In this document: piece by piece, positions 38,536 to 49,655 of the stretch | Layout: the number at the start of each line of letters is the position of its first letter | Position numbering within the stretch: position 1 is the first letter of the stretch | Assembly: GCA_964057225.1 (NCBI GenBank) | Contig: OZ059895.1 | Coordinates: forward strand, 11,222,001 to 11,286,000 | Direction: 5' to 3' | Length of the DNA stretch: 64,000 bases | DNA from: Auanema rhodensis | Taxonomy: Eukaryota; Nematoda; Chromadorea; Rhabditida; Rhabditidae | The notes under the pieces: model-generated | Databases searched by the model: none | What the model was told of the DNA's origin: nothing | What the model saw: only the letters and a program-made list of their open reading frames with translations | Program-made: the position numbers and the translations under genes

Positions 38536-41315
38536 ATGTTTTCAATTTTCAAGCAGTTTTACTCAGATAGCTTAACCCAAGGCAGCAAATTATCTTTAAT
38601 CTTATTTCTTCATTACAGTTATAAACCAGTAATTAATAAACCTTTATCTCAACTTCACTGTTTCTATCTATTTACTATCGAAAGCAACTTTGTTCAAAAA
38701 CTATACAACTGTGAAACCTTTTTTAATTTCTTGTATTTGGAGCTCATAAGATTTGATATCATCGAGGGATCCAGATAGAACGTGGAAAATTACATAACTA
38801 ACATGAAATTGAAAAAAACTATAACGAGGATAAGTATGCGAAACATTGAATATCAGATATTTTCGCTTAGGACCATACCACGTTGAAAGTACGCCATGCC
38901 GCTGATTTTCAATTTTAACTCTTCTGTAACAAATGTTTTCAATTTCCAAGCAGTTTTACTTAGATAGCTCAACCCAAGGCAGCAAATTATCTTCAATATT
39001 ATTTCTATCTTACAGTTATAAACCAATAGTTAATGAACCATCATCTTACCCTTACCGTTTCTATCTATTTCATATCGAAACCAACTTTGTTCAAAAACTA
39101 TACAACTGTGAAACCTTTTTTAATTTCTTGTATTTGGAGCTCATAAGATTTGATATCATTGAGGGATCCAGATAGAACGTGGAAAATTACATAACTAACA
39201 TGAAATTGGGAAAAAATTATAACGAGGATAAGTATGTAAATCATTGAATATCAGATATTTTCGCTTACGACCATACCACGTTGAAAGTACGCCATGCCCC
39301 TGATTTTCAATTTTAACTCTTCTGTAACAAATGTTTTCAATTTTCAAGCAGTTTTACTTAGATAGCTCAACCCAAGGCAGCAATTTATCTTCAATCTTAT
39401 TTCTATCTTACAGTTATAAACCATTAGTTAATGAACCATCATCTTACCTTCACTGTTTCTATCTATTTTCTATCAAAAGAAACATTGTTTAAACACTATA
39501 CAACTGTGAAACCTTTTTTAATTTCTTGTATTTGGAGCTCAAAAGATTTGATATCATTGAGGGACCCAGATAGAACGTGGAAAATTACGTAACTAACATG
39601 AAATTGGAAAAAACTATAACGAGGATAAGTATGTGAATCATTGAATATCAGATATTTTCGCTTAGGACCATACCACGTTGAAAGTACGCCATGCCGCTGA
39701 TTTTCGATTTTAACTCTTTTGTAACAAATGTTTTCAATTTTCAAGCAGCTTTACTTAGATAGCTCAACCCAAGGCAGCAATTTATCTTCAATATTATTTC
39801 TATCTTACAGTTATAAACCAATAGTTAATGAACCATCATCTTACCTTTACTGTTTCTATCTATTTCCTATCGAAAGCAACTTTGTTCAAAAACTATACAA
39901 CTGTGAAACCTTTTTTGATTTCTTGTATTTGGAGCTCATAAGATTTGATATCATCGAGGGATCCAGATAGAACGTGCAAAATTACATAACTAACATGAAA
40001 TTGAAAAAAACTATAACGAGGATAAGTATGCGAAACATTGAATATCAGATATTTTCGCTTAGGACCATACCACGTTGAAAGTACGCCATGCCGCTGATTT
40101 TCGATTTTAACTCTTTTGTAACAAATGTTTTCACTTTTCAAGCAGTTTTACTTAGATAGCTCAACCCAAGGCAGCAATTTATCTTCAATCTTATTTCTAT
40201 CTTACAGTTATAAACCATTGGTTAATGAACCATCATCTTACCTTTACTGTTTCTATCTATTTCCTATCGAAAGCAACTTTGTTCAAAAACTATACAACTG
40301 TGAAACCTTTCTTAATTTCTTGTATTTGGAGCTCATAAGATTTGATATCATCGAGGGATCCAGATAGAACGTGAAAAATTACGTAACTAACATGAAATTG
40401 GAAAAAACTATAACGAGGATAAGTATGCGAAACATTGAATATCAGATATTTTCGCTTAGGACCATACCACGTTGAAAGTACGCCATGCCGCTGATTTTCG
40501 ATTTTAACTCTTTTGTAACAAATGTTTTCACTTTTCAAGCAGTTTTACTTAGATAGCTCAACCCAAGGCAGCAATTTATCTTCAATCTTATTTCTATCTT
40601 ACAGTTATAAACCAATAGTTAATGAACCATCATCTTACCTTTACTGTTTCTATCTATTTCCTATCGAAAGCAACTTTGTTCAAAAACTATACAACTGTGA
40701 AACCTTTTTTGATTTCTTGTATTTGGAGCTCATAAGATTTGATATCATCGAGGGATCCAGATAGAACGTGCAAAATTACATAACTAACATGAAATTGAAA
40801 AAAACTATAACGAGGATAAGTATGCGAAACATTGAATATCAGATATTTTCGCTTAGGACCATACCACGTTGAAAGTACGCCATGCCGCTGATTTTCGATT
40901 TTAACTCTTTTGTAACAAATGTTTTCACTTTTCAAGCAGTTTTACTTAGATAGCTCAACCCAAGGCAGCAATTTATCTTCAATCTTATTTCTATCTTACA
41001 GTTATAAACCATTAGTTAATGAACCATCATCTTACCTTTACTGTTTCTATCTATTTCCTATCGAAAGCAACTTTGTTCAAAAACTATACAACTGTGAAAC
41101 CTTTCTTAATTTCTTGTATTTGGAGCTCATAAGATTTGATATCATCGAGGGATCCAGATAGAACGTGAAAAATTACGTAACTAACATGAAATTGGAAAAA
41201 ACTATAACTAGGATAAGTATGTGAATCATTGAATATCAGATATTTTCGCTTAGGACCATACCACGTTGAAAGTTCGCCATGCAGCTGATTTTCAATTTTA
41301 ACTCTTTTGTAACAA
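38536..41315. repeat. Degenerate 7-monomer block preceding the 7-mer HOR
   Basis: Units start at 38536 (right-territory class), 38933 (398), 39331, 39728, 40125, 40522 and 40919. The first four match 42507-43699 at offset 3971. The last four are two copies of a 794-bp dimer (about 39740-40520 and 40534-41314), with shared GAACGTGCAAAAT near 39972/40766 and CCTTTCTTAATTT near 40304/41098. GTTTTCACTTTTC just after the ATG of 40125, 40522 and 40919 was seen only here. Confidence 0.85.
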
Positions 41316-41712
41316 ATGTTTTCAATTTTCAAGCAGTTTTACTCAGATAGCTTAACCCAAGGCAGCAAATTATCTTTAATCTTATTTCTTCATTACAGTT
41401 ATAAACCAGTAATTAATAAACCTTTATCTCAACTTCACTGTTTCTATCTATTTACTATCGAAAGCAACTTTGTTCAAAAACTATACAACTGTGAAACCTT
41501 TTTTAATTTCTTGTATTTGGAGCTCATAAGATTTGATATCATCGAGGGATCCAGATAGAACGTGGAAAATTACATAACTAACATGAAATTGGAAAAAACT
41601 ATAACGAGGATAAGTATGTGAATCATTGAATATCAGATATTTTCGCTTAGGACCATACCACGTTGAAAGTACGCCATGCCGCTGATTTTCGATTTTAACT
41701 CTTTTGTAACAA
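41316..41712 (+). repeat. Right-territory monomer class (TTCTTCATTA type)
   Basis: This is the most distinctive class. Within about 41374-41462 it reads TCTTTAATCTTATTTCTTC, CAGTAATTAATAAACC or AATGAACC, TTTATCTCAACTTCACTG and usually TATTTACTATCG, where other monomers read TCTTCAATATTATTTC, CCAATAGTTAATG, CATCATCTTACC and CCTATCG. Twelve members start at 38536, 41316, 42507, 44096, 45287, 46876, 48067, 50053, 51642, 53230, 54819 and 58394. The other ~290 bp match the neighbouring monomers, so the divergence is confined to the variable zone. Confidence 0.92.
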
Positions 41713-44095
41713 ATGTTTTCAATTTTCAAGCAGTTTTACTTAGATAGCTCAACCCAAGGCAGCAATTTATCTTCAATATTATTTCTATCTTACAGTTATA
41801 AACCAATAGTTAATGAACCATCATCTTACCTTTACTGTTTCTATCTATTTCCTATCGAAAGCAACTTTGTTCAAAAACTATACAACTGTGAAACCTTTTT
41901 TGATTTCTTGTATTTGGAGCTCATAAGATTAGATATCATCGAGGGATCCAGATAGAACGTGCAAAATTACATAACTAACATGAAATTGAAAAAAACTATA
42001 ACGAGGATAAGTATGCGAAACATTGAATATCAGATATTTTCGCTTAGGACCATACCACGTTGAAAGTACGCCATGCCGCTGATTTTCGATTTTAACTCTT
42101 TTGTAACAAATGTTTTCAATTTTCAAGCAGTTTTACTTAGATAGCTCAACCCAAGGCAGCAATTTATCTTCAATCTTATTTCTATCTTACAGTTATAAAC
42201 CATTAGTTAATGAACCATCATCTTACCTTTACTGTTTCTATCTATTTCCTATCGAAAGCAACTTTGTTCAAAAACTATACAACTGTGAAACCTTTCTTAA
42301 TTTCTTGTATTTGGAGCTCATAAGATTTGATATCATCGAGGGATCCAGATAGAACGTGAAAAATTACGTAACTAACATGAAATTGGAAAAAACTATAACT
42401 AGGATAAGTATGTGAATCATTGAATATCAGATATTTTCGCTTAGGACCATACCACGTTGAAAGTTCGCCATGCAGCTGATTTTCAATTTTAACTCTTTTG
42501 TAACAAATGTTTTCAATTTTCAAGCAGTTTTACTCAGATAGCTTAACCCAAGGCAGCAAATTATCTTTAATCTTATTTCTTCATTATAGTTATAAACCAG
42601 TAATTAATGAACCTTTATCTCAACTTCACTGTTTCTATCTATTTACTATCGAAAGCAACTTTGTTCAAAAACTATACAACTGTGAAACCTTTTTTAATTT
42701 CTTGTATTTGGAGCTCATAAGATTTGATATCATCGAGGGATCCAGATAGAACGTGGAAAATTACATAACTAACATGAAATTGAAAAAAACTATAACGAGG
42801 ATAAGTATGCGAAACATTGAATATCAGATATTTTCGCTTAGGACCATACCACGTTGAAAGTACGCCATGCCGCTGATTTTCAATTTTAACTCTTCTGTAA
42901 CAAATGTTTTCAATTTCCAAGCAGTTTTACTTAGATAGCTCAACCCAAGGCAGCAAATTATCTTCAATATTATTTCTATTTTACAGTTATAAACCAATAG
43001 TTAATGAACCATCATCTTACCCTTACCGTTTCTATCTATTTCATATCGAAACCAACTTTGTTCAAAAACTATACAACTGTGAAACCTTTTTTAATTTCTT
43101 GTATTTGGAGCTCATAAGATTTGATATCATTGAGGGATCCAGATAGAACGTGGAAAATTACATAACTAACATGAAATTGGGAAAAAATTATAACGAGGAT
43201 AAGTATGTAAATCATTGAATATCAGATATTTTCGCTTACGACCATACCACGTTGAAAGTACGCCATGCCGCTGATTTTCAATTTTAACTCTTCTGTAACA
43301 AATGTTTTCAATTTTCAAGCAGTTTTACTTAGATAGCTCAACCCAAGGCAGCAATTTATCTTCAATCTTATTTCTATCTTACAGTTATAAACCATTAGTT
43401 AATGAACCATCATCTTACCTTCACTGTTTCTATCTATTTTCTATCAAAAGAAACATTGTTTAAACACTATACAACTGTGAAACCTTTTTTAATTTCTTGT
43501 ATTTGGAGCTCAAAAGATTTGATATCATTGAGGGACCCAGATAGAACGTGGAAAATTACGTAACTAACATGAAATTGGAAAAAACTATAACGAGGATAAG
43601 TATGTGAATCATTGAATATCAGATATTTTCGCTTAGGACCATACCACGTTGAAAGTACGCCATGCCGCTGATTTTCGATTTTAACTCTTTTGTAACAAAT
43701 GTTTTCAATTTTCAAGCAGTTTTACTTAGATAGCTCAACCCAAGGCAGCAATTTATCTTCAATATTATTTCTATCTTACAGTTATAAACCAATAGTTAAT
43801 GAACCATCATCTTACCTTTACTGTTTCTATCTATTTCCTATCGAAAGCAACTTTGTTCAAAAACTATACAACTGTGAAACCTTTTTTGATTTCTTGTATT
43901 TGGAGCTCATAAGATTTGATATCATCGAGGGATCCAGATAGAACGTGCAAAATTACATAACTAACATGAAATTGAAAAAAACTATAACGAGGATAAGTAT
44001 GTGAATCATTGAATATCAGATATTTTCGCTTAGGACCATACCACGTTGAAAGTTCGCCATGCAGCTGATTTTCAATTTTAACTCTTTTGTAACAA
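41316..44095. repeat. 7-monomer HOR (2780 bp), copy 1
   Basis: Units: 41316 (TTCTTCATTA class), 41713, 42110, 42507 (TTCTTCATTA class), 42904 (398), 43302 and 43699. The class spacing alternates 3 and 4 monomers (1191 and 1589 bp). Markers include AGATTAGATATC near 41927, TTCTTAATTT near 42295, TCATTATAG near 42581, CTATTTTACAG near 42977 and GAGGGACCCAG (BamHI lost) near 43530. Similarity to the next copy begins slightly before the register, near 41210. Confidence 0.93.
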
Positions 44096-46875
44096 ATGTT
44101 TTCAATTTTCAAGCAGTTTTACTCAGATAGCTTAACCCAAGGCAGCAAATTATCTTTAATCTTATTTCTTCATTACAGTTATAAACCAGTAATTAATGAA
44201 CCTTTATCTCAACTTCACTGTTTCTATCTATTTACTATCGAAAGCAACTTTGTTCAAAAACTATACAACTGTGAAACCTTTTTTAATTTCTTGTATTTGG
44301 AGCTCATAAGATTTGATATCATCGAGGGATCCAGATAGAACGTGGAAAATTACATAACTAACATGAAATTGGAAAAAACTATAACGAGGATAAGTATGTG
44401 AATCATTGAATATCAGATATTTTCGCTTAGGACCATACCACGTTGAAAGTACGCCATGCCGCTGATTTTCGATTTTAACTCTTTTGTAACAAATGTTTTC
44501 AATTTTCAAGCAGTTTTACTTAGATAGCTCAACCCAAGGCAGCAATTTATCTTCAATATTATTTCTATCTTACAGTTATAAACCAATAGTTAATGAACCA
44601 TCATCTTACCCTTACCGTTTCTATCTATTTCATATCGAAACCAACTTTGTTCAAAAACTATACAACTGTGAAACCTTTCTTAATTTCTTGTATTTGGAGC
44701 TCATAAGATTAGATATCATCGAGGGATCCAGATAGAACGTGCAAAATTACATAACTAACATGAAATTGAAAAAAACTATAACGAGGATAAGTATGCGAAA
44801 CATTGAATATCAGATATTTTCGCTTAGGACCATACCACGTTGAAAGTACGCCATGCCGCTGATTTTCGATTTTAACTCTTTTGTAACAAATGTTTTCAAT
44901 TTTCAAGCAGTTTTACTTAGATAGCTCAACCCAAGGCAGCAATTTATCTTCAATCTTATTTCTATCTTACAGTTATAAACCATTAGTTAATGAACCATCA
45001 TCTTACCTTTACTGTTTCTATCTATTTCCTATCGAAAGCAACTTTGTTCAAAAACTATACAACTGTGAAACCTTTCTTAATTTCTTGTATTTGGAGCTCA
45101 TAAGATTTGATATCATCGAGGGATCCAGATAGAACGTGAAAAATTACGTAACTAACATGAAATTGGAAAAAACTATAACTAGGATAAGTATGTGAATCAT
45201 TGAATATCAGATATTTTCGCTTAGGACCATACCACGTTGAAAGTTCGCCATGCAGCTGATTTTCAATTTTAACTCTTTTGTAACAAATGTTTTCAATTTT
45301 CAAGCAGTTTTACTCAGATAGCTTAACCCAAGGCAGCAAATTATCTTTAATCTTATTTCTTCATTATAGTTATAAACCAGTAATTAATGAACCTTTATCT
45401 CAACTTCACTGTTTCTATCTATTTACTATCGAAAGCAACTTTGTTCAAAAACTATACAACTGTGAAACCTTTTTTAATTTCTTGTATTTGGAGCTCATAA
45501 GATTTGATATCATCGAGGGATCCAGATAGAACGTGGAAAATTACATAACTAACATGAAATTGAAAAAAACTATAACGAGGATAAGTATGCGAAACATTGA
45601 ATATCAGATATTTTCGCTTAGGACCATACCACGTTGAAAGTACGCCATGCCGCTGATTTTCAATTTTAACTCTTCTGTAACAAATGTTTTCAATTTCCAA
45701 GCAGTTTTACTTAGATAGCTCAACCCAAGGCAGCAAATTATCTTTAATATTATTTCTATTTTACAGTTATAAACCAATAGTTAATGAACCATCATCTTAC
45801 CCTTACCGTTTCTATCTATTTCATATCGAAACCAACTTTGTTCAAAAACTATACAACTGTGAAACCTTTTTTAATTTCTTGTATTTGGAGCTCATAAGAT
45901 TTGATATCATTGAGGGATCCAGATAGAACGTGGAAAATTACATAACTAACATGAAATTGGGAAAAAATTATAACGAGGATAAGTATGTAAATCATTGAAT
46001 ATCAGATATTTTCGCTTACGACCATACCACGTTGAAAGTACGCCATGCCGCTGATTTTCAATTTTAACTCTTCTGTAACAAATGTTTTCAATTTTCAAGC
46101 AGTTTTACTTAGATAGCTCAACCCAAGGCAGCAATTTATCTTCAATCTTATTTCTATCTTACAGTTATAAACCATTAGTTAATGAACCATCATCTTACCT
46201 TCACTGTTTCTATCTATTTTCTATCAAAAGAAACATTGTTTAAACACTATACAACTGTGAAACCTTTTTTAATTTCTTGTATTTGGAGCTCAAAAGATTT
46301 GATATCATTGAGGGACCCAGATAGAACGTGGAAAATTACGTAACTAACATGAAATTGGAAAAAACTATAACGAGGATAAGTATGTGAATCATTGAATATC
46401 AGATATTTTCGCTTAGGACCATACCACGTTGAAAGTACGCCATGCCGCTGATTTTCGATTTTAACTCTTTTGTAACAAATGTTTTCAATTTTCAAGCAGT
46501 TTTACTTAGATAGCTCAACCCAAGGCAGCAATTTATCTTCAATATTATTTCTATCTTACAGTTATAAACCAATAGTTAATGAACCATCATCTTACCTTTA
46601 CTGTTTCTATCTATTTCCTATCGAAAGCAACTTTGTTCAAAAACTATACAACTGTGAAACCTTTTTTGATTTCTTGTATTTGGAGCTCATAAGATTTGAT
46701 ATCATCGAGGGATCCAGATAGAACGTGCAAAATTACATAACTAACATGAAATTGAAAAAAACTATAACGAGGATAAGTATGTGAATCATTGAATATCAGA
46801 TATTTTCGCTTAGGACCATACCACGTTGAAAGTTCGCCATGCAGCTGATTTTCAATTTTAACTCTTTTGTAACAA
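44096..46875. repeat. 7-monomer HOR (2780 bp), copy 2
   Basis: Units: 44096, 44493, 44890, 45287, 45684 (398), 46082 and 46479. It follows copy 1 base for base at +2780 except for a patch in the unit at 44493. There about 44611-44690 reads CCCTTACCG, TTTCATATCG, GAAACC and CTTTCTTAAT instead of the copy 1 and copy 3 sequence. That patch looks converted from another monomer type in the same HOR. Confidence 0.93.
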
Positions 46876-49655
46876 ATGTTTTCAATTTTCAAGCAGTTTT
46901 ACTCAGATAGCTTAACCCAAGGCAGCAAATTATCTTTAATCTTATTTCTTCATTACAGTTATAAACCAGTAATTAATGAACCTTTATCTCAACTTCACTG
47001 TTTCTATCTATTTACTATCGAAAGCAACTTTGTTCAAAAACTATACAACTGTGAAACCTTTTTTAATTTCTTGTATTTGGAGCTCATAAGATTTGATATC
47101 ATCGAGGGATCCAGATAGAACGTGGAAAATTACATAACTAACATGAAATTGGAAAAAACTATAACGAGGATAAGTATGTGAATCATTGAATATCAGATAT
47201 TTTCGCTTAGGACCATACCACGTTGAAAGTACGCCATGCCGCTGATTTTCGATTTTAACTCTTTTGTAACAAATGTTTTCAATTTTCAAGCAGTTTTACT
47301 TAGATAGCTCAACCCAAGGCAGCAATTTATCTTCAATATTATTTCTATCTTACAGTTATAAACCAATAGTTAATGAACCATCATCTTACCTTTACTGTTT
47401 CTATCTATTTCCTATCGAAAGCAACTTTGTTCAAAAACTATACAACTGTGAAACCTTTTTTGATTTCTTGTATTTGGAGCTCATAAGATTAGATATCATC
47501 GAGGGATCCAGATAGAACGTGCAAAATTACATAACTAACATGAAATTGAAAAAAACTATAACGAGGATAAGTATGCGAAACATTGAATATCAGATATTTT
47601 CGCTTAGGACCATACCACGTTGAAAGTACGCCATGCCGCTGATTTTCGATTTTAACTCTTTTGTAACAAATGTTTTCAATTTTCAAGCAGTTTTACTTAG
47701 ATAGCTCAACCCAAGGCAGCAATTTATCTTCAATCTTATTTCTATCTTACAGTTATAAACCCTTAGTTAATGAACCATCATCTTACCTTTACTGTTTCTA
47801 TCTATTTCCTATCGAAAGCAACTTTGTTCAAAAACTATACAACTGTGAAACCTTTCTTAATTTCTTGTATTTGGAGCTCATAAGATTTGATATCATCGAG
47901 GGATCCAGATAGAACGTGAAAAATTACGTAACTAACATGAAATTGGAAAAAACTATAACTAGGATAAGTATGTGAATCATTGAATATCAGATATTTTCGC
48001 TTAGGACCATACCACGTTGAAAGTTCGCCATGCAGCTGATTTTCAATTTTAACTCTTTTGTAACAAATGTTTTCAATTTTCAAGCAGTTTTACTCAGATA
48101 GCTTAACCCAAGGCAGCAAATTATCTTTAATCTTATTTCTTCATTACAGTTATAAACCAGTAATTAATAAACCTTTATCTCAACTTCACTGTTTCTATCT
48201 ATTTACTATCGAAAGCAACTTTGTTCAAAAACTATACAACTGTGAAACCTTTTTTAATTTCTTGTATTTGGAGCTCATAAGATTTGATATCATCGAGGGA
48301 TCCAGATAGAACGTGGAAAATTACATAACTAACATGAAATTGAAAAAAACTATAACGAGGATAAGTATGCGAAACATTGAATATCAGATATTTTCGCTTA
48401 GGACCATACCACGTTGAAAGTACGCCATGCCGCTGATTTTCAATTTTAACTCTTCTGTAACAAATGTTTTCAATTTCCAAGCAGTTTTACTTAGATAGCT
48501 CAACCCAAGGCAGCAAATTATCTTCAATATTATTTCTATCTTACAGTTATAAACCAATAGTTAATGAACCATCATCTTACCCTTACCGTTTCTATCTATT
48601 TCATATCGAAACCAACTTTGTTTAAAAACTATACAACTGTGAAACCTTTTTTAATTTCTTGTATTTGGAGCTCATAAGATTTGATATCATTGAGGGATCC
48701 AGATAGAACGTGGAAAATTACATAACTAACATGAAATTGGGAAAAAATTATAACGAGGATAAGTATGTAAATCATTGAATATCAGATATTTTCGCTTACG
48801 ACCATACCACGTTGAAAGTACGCCATGCCGCTGATTTTCAATTTTAACTCTTCTGTAACAAATGTTTTCAATTTTCAAGCAGTTTTACTTAGATAGCTCA
48901 ACCCAAGGCAGCAATTTATCTTCAATCTTATTTCTATCTTACAGTTATAAACCATTAGTTAATGAACCATCATCTTACCTTCACTGTTTCTATCTATTTT
49001 CTATCAAAAGAAACATTGTTTAAACACTATACAACTGTGAAACCTTTTTTAATTTCTTGTATTTGGAGCTCAAAAGATTTGATATCATTGAGGGACCCAG
49101 ATAGAACGTGGAAAATTACGTAACTAACATGAAATTGGAAAAAACTATAACGAGGATAAGTATGTGAATCATTGAATATCAGATATTTTCGCTTAGGACC
49201 ATACCACGTTGAAAGTACGCCATGCCGCTGATTTTCGATTTTAACTCTTTTGTAACAAATGTTTTCAATTTTCAAGCAGTTTTACTTAGATAGCTCAACC
49301 CAAGGCAGCAATTTATCTTCAATATTATTTCTATCTTACAGTTATAAACCAATAGTTAATGAACCATCATCTTACTTTTACTGTTTCTATCTATTTCCTA
49401 TCGAAAGCAACTTTGTTCAAAAACTATACAACTGTGAAACCTTTTTTGATTTCTTGTATTTGGAGCTCATAAGATTAGATATCATCGAGGGATCCAGATA
49501 GAACGTGCAAAATTACATAACTAACATGAAATTGAAAAAAACTATAACGAGGATAAGTATGCGAAACATTGAATATCAGATATTTTCGCTTAGGACCATA
49601 CCACGTTGAAAGTACGCCATGCCGCTGATTTTCGATTTTAACTCTTTTGTAACAA
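46876..49655. repeat. 7-monomer HOR (2780 bp), copy 3
   Basis: Units: 46876, 47273, 47670, 48067, 48464 (398), 48862 and 49259. Private changes are AAACCCTTAG near 47758, TTTGTTTAAAAAC near 48618 and AATTAATAAACC near 48160. The last unit is a hybrid: its left part matches 46479, but it ends with AGATTAGATATC as in 47273. From there the order resumes five monomers earlier (offset 1986). Confidence 0.92.
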
